Source of the DNA: Natronorubrum sediminis
GTDB lineage: Archaea > Halobacteriota > Halobacteria > Halobacteriales > Natrialbaceae
Assembly: GCF_900108095.1 (NCBI RefSeq)
Contig: NZ_FNWL01000001.1
Coordinates: forward strand, 124,001 to 188,000
Direction: 5' to 3'
DNA: 64,000 nucleotides
Shown here: one piece after another, positions 17,985 through 26,955 of the stretch
Layout: every line of letters starts with the position of its first letter
How positions within the stretch are numbered: position 1 is the first letter of the stretch
Program-made: the position numbers and the translations under genes
Notes under the pieces: model-generated
What the model saw: only the letters and a program-made list of their open reading frames with translations
Database searches by the model: none
What the model was told of the DNA's origin: nothing

Positions 17985-18141
17985 GTAGTCGAGTAGGTCG
18001 ATCGTCAGCGTTCGGTCGTGTCGCCTTTTTCCGCTAATCGTTGTCCCGGCCTACTTGCCGCGGGCATCCAGCGGTTCCACCGAGTACCGACACCGATTTC
18101 CATAGCGGGCGACCGTTTGGTGGAGACGTGAGTGTTCTGTC

Positions 18142-19593
18142 TCAGTCGTCGCTCGAGTCGCTCGAGTCGGCACCGATCGACTCGTGTTTGTGCAGGAGTG
18201 ACATCTTTTCGCGGAGATCTTCGTCCTCGTCGCCGTACGTCCGAATTCGGTAGACGTACAACAACGACATTACCAGAATCCAGCCGAACTGGAGCACCAG
18301 TGCCGACGGTGCGCCCAGTGCGACGAACACCATGAACACCGCCGAGACGACGACGTTGCCGACGGCGACGATTTTGAGCACCGGCATCGGGAGTCGGTAG
18401 AACGAGTACTTGTACCGATCCGGGAATATTTTCGGGAGATTCCACAGCGCGACTCCGCTAATCATGAAGCTGATGAAGATCCCGGTGACCGTGACGGTCA
18501 CGAGCCAGTCCAACACGTCGACGGTGAGAATTGCTCCGAAGGGGCCCATAAGGGGGGCGGCGAGTAACGGAGGGAGCCCGAGTAACAACAGTGCACGGTT
18601 TGGCGTTCCGAACCGATCGTCGATCCCGGCGAAGAACTCGGGGATAACGTCGTCACGGGCCGCGCGCATGATCGTCCGCGAATAGGACGTGTACAGCGTG
18701 TTGGTCGTCGTCGCGGCCGCAACGAGCGCGCCGATAGCGACGAACGCGATCGCCCAGCCAGGTAAGATGCCTTCACTGACGGCCGCGATACCACCATCGA
18801 CGGCCTCACCGTCTTGAGCGATCGCCTCCCACGGTACGGCACCGACCAGGGCGATGATGACGGCAATCGTCAACACTGCCACGAGTGCCATCCCGACTGC
18901 GAGGACGCGCGGGATGTTCTTCGCCGGGTTCTCGAGTTCTTCGCCGATCTCGATGATCATCGCGAAGCCCTGGAACGGAATATACAGCGTCACGGCTGCC
19001 AGGAAGAAGGGAGCGTATCCGTCGGCGTACGGTTCGCCTTCACCGGCGGGGAACATCGGTTCGAAGTTCGCGGTATCGAAGGACGTGAAGCCGCCGACGA
19101 CGAACGTGATCATCGCCGCGATCAACAGACAGACGAGGACGATCTGGATGTTCGCGGCGAGACGAACGCCGACGTAGTTAAACACCAGAAACGCTCCGAG
19201 TAGGAGGTAGACGGACAGCAACGTCGGTAACTCGACGAAAACCGGGACGTACTCGGCGAAGCCAAGTGCCGCGAACAACAGGTACGCCCACACCGACATC
19301 ACCGGAACTGCAACCCCAAGGAATCCCCAGTACGGCCCGACAAGCCTCGAGGCGTAGACGTACGCGCCACCGGCGACTGGGATTGCACCACCGAGTTGTA
19401 ACAACAACAACATTCCCAGTACCATCGGCACTACCGAGAGTAAGATCGCCAGGACGATACTGGGTCCAGCGACGGCGGCCATCTGTGTCGGGACGATGAA
19501 GATACTCATTCCAACTGCCGTCCCAATGAGAAGTGCCACTGCTGCAATTGGTCCCACCCGTTCCGTAATCAGTTTGAAATCGTCAGTAGCCAT
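18142..19593 (-). CDS. APC-superfamily amino acid permease
   Basis: About 483 residues with roughly 12 membrane segments. TM1 has VGPIAAVALLIGTAVGMSIF, in which the glycine-rich unwound region of APC transporters (GTAVG) is present. The C-terminus is a short charged cytoplasmic tail ending in serine/aspartate pairs. The substrate is probably an amino acid, unspecified; the position between glyA and folD hints at serine or glycine, but this is only inference. ATG 19593 is chosen before TM1; the frame is open further upstream. Confidence 0.88.
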   Translation of the reverse strand: MATDDFKLITERVGPIAAVALLIGTAVGMSIFIVPTQMAAVAGPSIVLAILLSVVPMVLGMLLLLQLGGAIPVAGGAYVYASRLVGPYWGFLGVAVPVMSVWAYLLFAALGFAEYVPVFVELPTLLSVYLLLGAFLVFNYVGVRLAANIQIVLVCLLIAAMITFVVGGFTSFDTANFEPMFPAGEGEPYADGYAPFFLAAVTLYIPFQGFAMIIEIGEELENPAKNIPRVLAVGMALVAVLTIAVIIALVGAVPWEAIAQDGEAVDGGIAAVSEGILPGWAIAFVAIGALVAAATTTNTLYTSYSRTIMRAARDDVIPEFFAGIDDRFGTPNRALLLLGLPPLLAAPLMGPFGAILTVDVLDWLVTVTVTGIFISFMISGVALWNLPKIFPDRYKYSFYRLPMPVLKIVAVGNVVVSAVFMVFVALGAPSALVLQFGWILVMSLLYVYRIRTYGDEDEDLREKMSLLHKHESIGADSSDSSDD

Positions 19594-19782
19594 CGATGTT
19601 ATGCTACTACATGCCATACCATCTGCCTTCAACCTACCTATTGGAACATACGATAAGTCTGCGTATCGTTCGAGCGTATCGTCGACACGATACCCACATT
19701 CGTGGATAGTGTGGCTAGCGAGCGTGGAGATTTTGGGCACGAACCCGAGGGTTGAATAGCCTCGCGGTCGCCCACTCGAGTA

Positions 19783-20676
19783 ATGACTGAGATCATCGAC
19801 GGCAACGCTGTCGCGAGCGAGATCCGAGACGGGTTGACAGACGCGATCGAGACGCTAGCCGACGTGGGTGCGCGACCTGGGCTGGCGACCGTCCTGATGG
19901 GCGACGATCCCGCTAGCCAGACCTACGTGAACATGAAACAACGCGACTGCGAGGAGGTCGGCATCGAGGGCCACCACGTAGACGTCGCCGGAGATGCGCC
20001 TGCAGACGAACTATACGAGACGATCGACGACCTGAACGACAACCCGGATGTCCACGGCTACCTCGTCCAGGATCCTGTCCCGGATCATATCGACTACCGA
20101 GAGGTCATTCGCCGAATCGATCCCGCTAAAGACGTCGACGGCTTTCATCCCGAGAACGTCGGCCGGCTAGTCGCTGGTAACGCCCGCTTTCGCCCCTGTA
20201 CTCCCCACGGAGTCCAGAAGATTCTCGAGGCTTACGACATCGATACAGAAGGGGCGGACGTGACGATCGTCGGCCGCTCGCGAATCGTCGGCAAGCCGCT
20301 CGCGAACCTCTTGATTCAGAAGGCTGAGGACGGCAACGCAACGGTGACGGTCTGTCACTCCCGAACCGACGACCTCGGCGAGAAGACCCGCAATGCGGAT
20401 ATCGTCGTCGCCGCCGTCGGCGTTCCCGAACTGATCGACGGGTCGATGATCGGCGACAACGCCGTCGTCATCGACGTCGGTGTCAATCGCGTCGAGGCAG
20501 ATACCGAGAAGGGATACGAACTCGTCGGTGACGTCGACTTCGAGAGCGCCAACGAACGCGCCAGCGCGATCACGCCCGTCCCCGGCGGTGTCGGTCCGAT
20601 GACGCGCGCGATGTTACTATATAATACGGTTAAAGCGGCGAGCCTCCAAGAAGAGATCGACGTGTCGCTTCCCTGA
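19783..20676 (+). CDS. folD: Methylenetetrahydrofolate dehydrogenase / methenyl-THF cyclohydrolase
   Basis: A 297-residue bifunctional enzyme that oxidises methylene-THF to methenyl-THF and hydrolyses it to 10-formyl-THF. LATVLMGDDPASQTYVNMK holds the Y-x-x-x-K motif, and DVTIVGRSRIVGKPLANLL is the Rossmann signature; the end has ITPVPGGVGPMTRAML. ATG 19783 is the natural start. It supplies formyl groups for purine synthesis (purD is in the same window) and takes the product of GlyA. Confidence 0.96.
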   Translation: MTEIIDGNAVASEIRDGLTDAIETLADVGARPGLATVLMGDDPASQTYVNMKQRDCEEVGIEGHHVDVAGDAPADELYETIDDLNDNPDVHGYLVQDPVPDHIDYREVIRRIDPAKDVDGFHPENVGRLVAGNARFRPCTPHGVQKILEAYDIDTEGADVTIVGRSRIVGKPLANLLIQKAEDGNATVTVCHSRTDDLGEKTRNADIVVAAVGVPELIDGSMIGDNAVVIDVGVNRVEADTEKGYELVGDVDFESANERASAITPVPGGVGPMTRAMLLYNTVKAASLQEEIDVSLP

Positions 20677-20713
20677 ACGACGCTCTCCTCGACAGAGAGG
20701 TTACTCTCCATAT

Positions 20714-21439
20714 CTAGACGGCGTCGTCGAACTCGAGTGTCTCGAGTCGATCCTGCGCCCGTACGACGGCCTGTTCGTCCCCACGGAGTCCGCTCGCGAG
20801 GTCGCGTGTGGCGTCAACCAGTTGATCTGCTCGTTCCGGTGCAACGTCGCCATCGAGCATCCGGACACGTGTGACGTGATCGTCGAGCGTCTCGAGGGTG
20901 GCTCGTTCGGTACTCGTGAGGGTATCGTCGTCGATCCAGGTTCGAACGTCTCGACGGTATTCGTCGACGGCGGTCGCGTAGGCGAGTCCGCGAGCGCTGC
21001 GAAGCGACGGCGGAATTTCGGCTGCCGGTGGGCGTTCACCCTGATCGGCGTCGCGAAGTAAGGAGAGGAAGTACAGTTCCTCGCGTTCCTCGAGGCGGGG
21101 GGCTCGAGAGATGGTGTCAGAGACGTGGCGTAACTCGGATGCGGCCAGATACGTGTCGTCCAGATCACGCAACGATCCGCCGTCGATGAAGCCGCGTCGA
21201 CGAACGTATTCGCGACACTCCTCGCTCGCCCGGTCTGCGACGTCGTCACTCGAGTGTTCGTCGAGGTCGTTTCGGACTCCCGTGAGGTCGAACGTTACCT
21301 CGAGGTCGGTGTGTTCGGCGCGTTCGTTTACGCCGACGCTGTGGAGACTCCCACACGATGGACAATCGATCTCGCCGGTTTCGTAGTACGACCACCGGGT
21401 TCCACAGTCAGTGCACTCGCGCTCGCCCCGTACTTTCAT
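20714..21439 (-). CDS. Zinc-ribbon haloarchaeal protein (DUF7117 type)
   Basis: 241 residues from ATG 21439. The N-terminus has a TFIIB-like zinc ribbon (CTDCGTRWSYYETGEIDCPS with CGS following), then an all-alpha charged domain of about 190 residues. It is a conserved haloarchaeal protein (DUF7117 as I recall) with no known function. The ATG just before the ribbon is preferred over the start 11 codons upstream. It converges on folD. Confidence 0.65.
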   Translation of the reverse strand: MKVRGERECTDCGTRWSYYETGEIDCPSCGSLHSVGVNERAEHTDLEVTFDLTGVRNDLDEHSSDDVADRASEECREYVRRRGFIDGGSLRDLDDTYLAASELRHVSDTISRAPRLEEREELYFLSLLRDADQGERPPAAEIPPSLRSARGLAYATAVDEYRRDVRTWIDDDTLTSTERATLETLDDHVTRVRMLDGDVAPERADQLVDATRDLASGLRGDEQAVVRAQDRLETLEFDDAV

Positions 21440-21535
21440 GGCGAGACGTACGTCCGGGAGCCCAAAAACCACACCGGAGTCTCGGTCGACCTCGCTCGAG
21501 CGCGTCCGTCGTGTGGGAAGTGACAGGAATCGCCA

Positions 21536-22558
21536 TCAGTGACTCGTGTAGGAATCTCGGATGAGTAAATTCGCGGTCGAGATGCCACCGACACCGATCG
21601 TGAGCCAGTACGTACAGAGCCGGTAGATGAGTGCGATGGTGAACGCCGCCGCTGGGTCGAGTTGACCGAGGGTCGTGAGTCCGGCGGTGACGATTGCTTC
21701 GACACCACCCGTTCCACCGGGTGCCGGAACGACGGTTCCCAGTTTGCCGAGTGCGACGACGATGGCGACGACGGGTAACGATAGTTGATGGCCAAGCGCC
21801 ATCGCGCCGATGTAGACGGGGAGCATCAGGAACGCCATCCCGAGGTGGGCGTAGATCGTCGCGACGACGAGCGTGCGCTTGTTGGTCGTGATCGTCTCGA
21901 CGGTCGTGTAGAACCGATCGAGGCGCTCTCGGATAGTTACCTCCGAGAGGTGCGTGGCGAATCGGTCCGTGAACCGCCCGGTGGCGACACGGACGATGCC
22001 AGCGAGCCCAAGCACGATTCTGTAGACGAGCGACGGGCGGCGAACGACGGTGAGGACGACCGACGTCACGACGACGAACAACACACCAAAGGCTGTGAAC
22101 TGCGCGACCATTCCGTTACTGAGGGCACCGGAAACGGTGATTATCGTGAGGCCGAGGAAGCCGAACGTATAGTAGGGAACGTAGTTCAAGAGGTCTGCAG
22201 AGAGGATACTCGCGAGTCCATCTTCGTAGGCCATCTCTCCGTTGCGAGCGACCAGGTAGGCGACGAACGGTTCTGTCGTCACCTGGCCGTACGGCGTTGC
22301 ATATTTGATGAACATCGCGCTGAGAAAGACCCCGCCGATCACCCGCCGGGACATCGTCGTGTCGACTAGTGTGATAAATCGCTCCCACACCATGCCACGG
22401 AACGTGAGTGCGAGTAACCCAGAGAGGAATCCCAAACCGAGCAGTCGAACGTCGGCGCCGGACAACTCGTCGACGATTCCCTGCCTGCCAACGAAATAGA
22501 CGAGGAGGGCGAGGAGGGTAAGGGCGAACACGAATCCGAGGGCCATTCGACGCTTCAC
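21536..22558 (-). CDS. Flippase-like membrane protein (UPF0104 / lysylphosphatidylglycerol synthase TM family)
   Basis: About 340 residues with 8 or so membrane segments. FLSGLLALTFRGMVWERFI, ATPYGQVTTEPFVAYLV and GTVVPAPGGTGGVEAIV are the conserved blocks of the flippase-like UPF0104 family, thought to move lipids or lipid-linked molecules. A GTG at 22558 is preferred to the TTG at 22585 because the TATA-like CATAAAATAG lies around 22595; the ATG at 22546 is another possibility. Confidence 0.8.
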   Translation of the reverse strand: MKRRMALGFVFALTLLALLVYFVGRQGIVDELSGADVRLLGLGFLSGLLALTFRGMVWERFITLVDTTMSRRVIGGVFLSAMFIKYATPYGQVTTEPFVAYLVARNGEMAYEDGLASILSADLLNYVPYYTFGFLGLTIITVSGALSNGMVAQFTAFGVLFVVVTSVVLTVVRRPSLVYRIVLGLAGIVRVATGRFTDRFATHLSEVTIRERLDRFYTTVETITTNKRTLVVATIYAHLGMAFLMLPVYIGAMALGHQLSLPVVAIVVALGKLGTVVPAPGGTGGVEAIVTAGLTTLGQLDPAAAFTIALIYRLCTYWLTIGVGGISTANLLIRDSYTSH

Positions 22559-22829
22559 GTACGTACCAACGCGCCAACCATACAACTATTTTATGAATTT
22601 AGTGGCCATTATGTTTATTACTTATCAGTGAAGAAAGGAAAAACTCGGGAGAAATAGAGAGTCATCGAAAAGCCCCGGTAACGGCCCGATGTGTCGCTCT
22701 ATCGCCAATTACCGAAAAACCAGTTTTCCGGGGTGACGGTCACACCATCTTGGAGGATGTTCAATACGTGATTAACAGGCGGCAGTTGCAGGCCGCACTG
22801 AAACCAACGGGAACGTCCTATCCAGAGAT

Positions 22830-23645
22830 ATGTCCGATTCAGAACTGAACCGACGTAAGTTCGTGGCCGCAGCAGGTACCGCAAGTGCACTCGTCCTCGC
22901 CGGCTGTGCCGACGACGGAAACGGTGGCGACGATGACGACGGAGCCGAAGAAGAGGAAGATCCAGCGACGGAAGACGATACGGACGACGAAGACGACAAC
23001 GGTGACGAAACGTATGCGCTCACGGTAACCGTCGAGGACGACGGTGAACCCGTTGAAGGCGCGACCGTCGAACTCGAGGAGGCCGACGACGACCTCATGG
23101 ACGACGATGAGGACGAGGATGACGACGAAGACGACGATGATCTCCTCGATGACGAGGACGAAGACGAGGAAGATGACGATCCGGAAGAAGCCGAAACCGA
23201 CGCGTCGATTCAGGAAGACGACGACCCGGCCGCAGACGACGAAGACGACGATGAGGACGAGGATGAGGACGATGACGACCTCATGGACGACGACGAAGAT
23301 GACGATGACGATGAGGATGACGAAGACGACGACGAGGACGATGATGACGAGGAGTTCCCACTCGAGGAGGAAACCGACGAAGACGGTGAGGTCGAATTCG
23401 ACGACCTCGAGGACGGCGAGTACACGGTGACCGCTGAGTACGAAGGCGAAGAAGCCGAAGACGATGTCGAAATCGACGGCGACGACGAAGAGGTCACGCT
23501 GACGCTGGGTGAAGAAGCCGAAGACGACGATGCCGCCGCGGACGAGGATGACGACGAAGACGACGAGATGGACGATGACGACGATATGATGGATGACGAC
23601 GAAGACGATGCGGCAGACGACGGTGACGAAGACGACGCACTCTAG
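22830..23645 (+). CDS. Acidic Tat lipoprotein with interrupted beta-sandwich domain
   Basis: 271 residues. The N-terminus RRKFVAAAGTASALVLAGC is a twin-arginine signal ending in a lipobox cysteine, so the protein is exported and lipid-anchored. Residues 60-90 (YALTVTVEDDGEPVEGATVEL) resemble the first strands of a carboxypeptidase-regulatory-like domain; the rest (DEDGEVEFDDLEDGEYTVTA) comes only after about 95 residues of almost pure Asp/Glu with DDLMDDD repeats. A second acidic run ends the protein. The repeats could be mis-sized by replication slippage. Function unknown; possible cation binding. Confidence 0.75.
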   Translation: MSDSELNRRKFVAAAGTASALVLAGCADDGNGGDDDDGAEEEEDPATEDDTDDEDDNGDETYALTVTVEDDGEPVEGATVELEEADDDLMDDDEDEDDDEDDDDLLDDEDEDEEDDDPEEAETDASIQEDDDPAADDEDDDEDEDEDDDDLMDDDEDDDDDEDDEDDDEDDDDEEFPLEEETDEDGEVEFDDLEDGEYTVTAEYEGEEAEDDVEIDGDDEEVTLTLGEEAEDDDAAADEDDDEDDEMDDDDDMMDDDEDDAADDGDEDDAL

Positions 23646-24099
23646 GTCACACTGAGTCGGCTCAGAAAGACATCACCTCGTGGTGTTTTCCGTCAGTCAA
23701 ACCCCCGTGACAGACGTTTTTTCCCGGTCCAAACTCACGCGTGTGAGAGCCATCTCTAACTCCCTCGAGTCGAACTGGCACTAGTGACTCCTGGGAAGAA
23801 ACGGTGCTGGCTTCGGTCATTCAGTGTTACATCACTCGAGTTACACGGACGTGTTCGTTTTTTCGGCCGTTGTCGTATCCCGTGTCAGATTGTACTGTCG
23901 TCTGCCGACGAGCGTCACCCGCGCGAACCGTTTCACGAACTAATCGATGACTGACTCCTAAAACCATCACAGTCCTTGCTACGACTCGATGTGTGATGAG
24001 TCACATACTGGCCAGCTCCGGATACACTCGAGATTGCTGTCACGGTCTGGGCGAGCGAACGCGAGGGCTTTTTTCCGTGTCGCGTCCGTAGTGTGACGT
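23646..24099. other. Intergenic region without recognisable feature
   Basis: I see no gene, tRNA or strong hairpin in these 454 bp. A T-run (GGCTTTTTTCC) is near 24066-24076. Confidence 0.3.
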
Positions 24100-24246
24100 A
24101 TGCGAGACGAAGAAGAAATCCGGGAGCAATATGAGTTTCTCACCGAACACCTCGAGAGCGAGGAGATGAACCACGAGGGTGTTAGAGAGATGTTCACGTA
24201 CTACAAACGCGCGATTGGCTGGGTTCTCGAGGAAGAACACATCTGA
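24100..24246 (+). CDS. Small acidic haloarchaeal protein (48 aa)
   Basis: The reading frame MRDEEEIREQYEFLTEHLES... ends in RAIGWVLEEEHI and TGA. It is highly helical and acidic, with conserved-looking aromatic pairs (TYYKRAIGW). Its composition matches that of real haloarchaeal proteins and its length is typical of small regulatory or structural proteins. I know no function. It stands alone between two gene-poor stretches. Confidence 0.6.
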   Translation: MRDEEEIREQYEFLTEHLESEEMNHEGVREMFTYYKRAIGWVLEEEHI

Positions 24247-24321
24247 TTGTCATCGAACCTGAACGTATCATCGCTCCGGCTGGTGTCGTTACCTTTAAGT
24301 ACACTCGGCAAAATCGTTCAC

Positions 24322-24353
24322 CTGACGCTTCGCTTGGAGGGCCGAAGCGTCAG
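24322..24353. repeat. Perfect 11-bp hairpin
   Basis: Arms CTGACGCTTCG and CGAAGCGTCAG enclose a 10-nt loop. The first of two adjacent hairpins in gene-free DNA. Confidence 0.6.
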
Positions 24354-24380
24354 CGGGGACCAATTCAGGGCGGCAAGCAC

Positions 24381-24406
24381 TCGCGTGGCATTTTTCCGCC
24401 ACGCGA
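24381..24406. repeat. Perfect 9-bp hairpin with T-rich loop
   Basis: Arms TCGCGTGGC and GCCACGCGA enclose an 8-nt loop (ATTTTTCC). The second of two adjacent hairpins. Confidence 0.6.
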
Positions 24407-24679
24407 TCTGCTTTCCTGTTTCGATACTATTCACTCAGTCAAAACACTGCTTTTTAGTAACGCAGCATCGTCTCCGTAGACAGAGTTTGTTCGCTACGCG
24501 ATAGTATAATAATACGGAAAATATCTACCCGGACACTAAACATGAATCGAGCGTTACCTATCCTCCGGTGTCGATTCATCACCGCCGTTATCATTTGGCT
24601 AAATCGAAAATGGCAACATTCGTCTGTAATAGTGCTGTTTCAGTCGAAACAACCCGATAGCCTTATTAAAATTCGACAG

Positions 24680-24698
24680 TAAGTGCAAGTGGTACTTA
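24680..24698 (+). promoter_or_regulatory. Imperfect inverted repeat before padR start
   Basis: TAAGT and ACTTA arms around position 24689 lie between a TATA-like CTTATTAAAA (24662-24671) and the ATG at 24703. Such placement is expected for a self-repressing PadR regulator, but the repeat is weak. Confidence 0.3.
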
Positions 24699-24702
24699 TC
24701 CA

Positions 24703-24978
24703 ATGTACGACCTGACAGGATTTCAGCGTGACTTGCTGTACGTCATCGCTGGCGAGGAGGAACCCCACGGACTGGCAATTAAAGAAGAACTCGAGCAGTA
24801 TTACGAGAAGGAGATCCATCACGGTCGGTTGTATCCGAACCTCGACACGCTCGTCGACAAGGGCCTCGTAGAGAAAGGCCGGCGTGACCGGCGAACGAAC
24901 TTCTACACGCTCACTCGACGCGGCCGGCGCGAACTCGAGGCGCGTCGTGACTGGGAAGGACAGTACGTCGAACTATAG
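24703..24978 (+). CDS. PadR-family transcriptional regulator
   Basis: A 91-residue winged-helix protein: LTGFQRDLLYVIAGEEEPHG, the recognition region with HHGRLYPNLDTLVDKGLVEK, and the wing DRRTNFYTLTRRGRREL are PadR-like. Dimeric repressors of this family respond to small molecules or stress. It lacks the C-terminal helical domain, so it belongs to the short group. No obvious target gene is next to it; an MgtC-type membrane protein follows on the same strand after a 211-bp gap. Confidence 0.85.
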   Translation: MYDLTGFQRDLLYVIAGEEEPHGLAIKEELEQYYEKEIHHGRLYPNLDTLVDKGLVEKGRRDRRTNFYTLTRRGRRELEARRDWEGQYVEL

Positions 24979-25189
24979 GACGTCGGTCGGTCAGGGTCGG
25001 GAATCGCTATTGATGCCGTCGTTTTTCACGTGGGGTCGGTCAGCGACGGTCCGTTCGAGGGTTGTTCCGATTCGAACGGACTGACGGGACGAACGCTGGC
25101 ATATAGTTGGTGTCGGATTGCACTTTTCGAGAGGTGACGGTGCTCGTTTCGCCACCGTGCATATATGCACTCGTGGTGAACCACCGCTA

Positions 25190-26482
25190 GTGAACGAGGT
25201 GACGTTACAACTCGTCGAAGCGCCACTCGAGGAGACAGTCGTTCGGCTGGCACTCGCCGGCGCACTCGGTATGTTCCTCGGCTTGGAGCGAGAGTGGTCT
25301 CAGAAATCGGCAGGTATTCGGACGTTCTCACTCATTAGCCTGCTCGGAGCAGTCTTTACGCTGCTCGCGACGGAGACACAACTCGGTGAAGGGTTGCTCG
25401 TCCTCGGAGGCATCCTCGTCATCGTTCAGGGGATCATGCTCGCAATTCAGGGGCTACTGAGCGAGGAAAACGCCGGGTTGTCACTCACGACGTCGGTCTC
25501 GATGCTCGTCGCGTACGGAGTCGGTGCACTGGTCGCAGCCGACTTCGTCGTCGAAGCCGTCGCCGTCGCCGTCCTCTCGTCGTTGTTGCTCGTGCTCAAA
25601 CGAGAACTCCACGAGTTCGCGTGGGGGCTCTCCAGAGAGGAAATGCGCTCGACGACCGAGTTCGCTATTTTGGCGTTCGTCGTCTATCCGCTCCTCCCAG
25701 CGGAGTGGACGCCCGAAATCGCCGGTCTCACGATTCCACTCGAGCCACAGGTCATCTGGCTCATGGTCGTCGCAGTCGCCGGGATCGGTATCGTCAACTA
25801 CGCGATCGTCTCGACGTACGGCGGCCGTGGAATCGCTGTCACGGGGTTTTTCGGCGGGTTAGCGTCATCGACGGCAGTTGTCGGGACGATGCTCGATCAC
25901 GTCCGACAGCGCCCCGATGCCGCGTCGTACGCTGTCGCAGCGATTCTCCTCGCGAACGCGGCGATGGCGTCGCGAAATCTCGCTATCGCCGTGGGATTTA
26001 CGATGGGCGGTGAGACGGCAATCCTGCTCGAGTCAATTATTCCGCTCGGTGCAGTTATCGTGCTCGCGTTCGCCATTGCCGCGATGACTGCAGACTGGCA
26101 CGAATCCGGCCCGATCGAACTCGAGAGTCCGTTCTCGCTAAAGAACTCGCTCGCGTTCGGTGCCGTCTTCCTCGTGGTGCTCGTCTTCGGCTCGCTGGCC
26201 GAAACCTGGTTCGGCACACTTGGGTTCTACGCAACTGCCGTCGCGAGCGGGTTCGTCTCGAGTGCCGGAGCGACCACCTCGGCGGTCGTCCTCTATCGTG
26301 GTGGCCAACTCGGGGCGACCGAAGCAACGATCGCTATCCTCCTCGCAACGGTCTCGAGTATCGTCGTTAAGGCGTTACTCGCAGCGACGTCGACGAACAC
26401 GAACTTTCGTAGGCAGGTGGCAACCTACAGCGGGATGCTCTTACTAGGGGGTGCACTCGCGTCTCTCGTAATCGTTGTTTGA
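25190..26482 (+). CDS. MgtC/SapB-type membrane protein with DUF4010 domain
   Basis: About 430 residues with 11 or so membrane segments. The N-terminal part has ALAGALGMFLGLEREWSQKS and RTFSLISLLGAVFTLLATE, characteristic of MgtC; the C-terminal two thirds is DUF4010 (AGLTIPLEPQVIWLMVVAVA, GGLASSTAVVGTMLD). Function unknown; MgtC proteins affect ion homeostasis. GTG 25190 is preferred because CATATATGC lies 25-30 bp upstream; the frame is open to 25118. Confidence 0.85.
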   Translation: MNEVTLQLVEAPLEETVVRLALAGALGMFLGLEREWSQKSAGIRTFSLISLLGAVFTLLATETQLGEGLLVLGGILVIVQGIMLAIQGLLSEENAGLSLTTSVSMLVAYGVGALVAADFVVEAVAVAVLSSLLLVLKRELHEFAWGLSREEMRSTTEFAILAFVVYPLLPAEWTPEIAGLTIPLEPQVIWLMVVAVAGIGIVNYAIVSTYGGRGIAVTGFFGGLASSTAVVGTMLDHVRQRPDAASYAVAAILLANAAMASRNLAIAVGFTMGGETAILLESIIPLGAVIVLAFAIAAMTADWHESGPIELESPFSLKNSLAFGAVFLVVLVFGSLAETWFGTLGFYATAVASGFVSSAGATTSAVVLYRGGQLGATEATIAILLATVSSIVVKALLAATSTNTNFRRQVATYSGMLLLGGALASLVIVV

Positions 26483-26566
26483 GCCGAAACGTCGCGATCC
26501 GCCGCGCGTTACGTCGTCATACGAAAGCCTCGGCGTCTTACCGCTTCGACACGAGTATCGTGGACG

Positions 26567-26950
26567 ATGATTGGGGCACTAACGGTCGGCAAAAAGGCGG
26601 TGACGTTCGGGTACAAACGCTACGGCCTCCCGGGGGCAGTTGCATCAGGCGGAATCGTCCTCGTCGGATACCTTGCCGTCCGGAGAGCGCTCCGTGCGGC
26701 GGCCGAGGCCGACGAGGACTCGATCGGTGCGGCGATCGATGCAGATCAAATCGAACGCGCGATCGATCAGAACGGGATCCAGGCGGTGACCAACGTCGGG
26801 ACGCTCGAGGAAGCGATCGATACGGACGAACTGCGTTCGAACGTCGATCTGTCTGACATCCGATCGGATGTCGAGTCGTCGATTCCAGAGGATTCCGAAG
26901 AGTTCTCTGACGAGTTCGACGACGAGTACGGACAACAAGCAGGCGGCTAA
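26567..26950 (+). CDS. Hypothetical protein with one membrane segment
   Basis: 127 residues. Residues 24-40 (AVASGGIVLVGYLAVRR) form a membrane-inserting hydrophobic segment. The rest is charged and very acidic at the end, with IDADQIERAIDQNGI and VGTLEEAIDTDELRSNVDL as repetitive helical units. It converges on purD with 5 bp between stops. I do not recognise a family. Confidence 0.6.
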   Translation: MIGALTVGKKAVTFGYKRYGLPGAVASGGIVLVGYLAVRRALRAAAEADEDSIGAAIDADQIERAIDQNGIQAVTNVGTLEEAIDTDELRSNVDLSDIRSDVESSIPEDSEEFSDEFDDEYGQQAGG

Positions 26951-26955
26951 GCGGT

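Larger units (their letters stand above)
24247..24702. other. Intergenic region with two perfect hairpins
   Basis: No coding frame is supported in these 456 bp. Two perfect stems lie 27 bp apart (24322-24353 and 24381-24406). The pair could be a decayed IS200/IS605-like end, an RNA, or terminators. Confidence 0.4.

Noticed and set aside
22830..23645. Frameshifted coding sequence because of the repetitive DNA
   Set aside because: The frame is open from signal peptide to stop and both sides of the repeat keep one reading frame.
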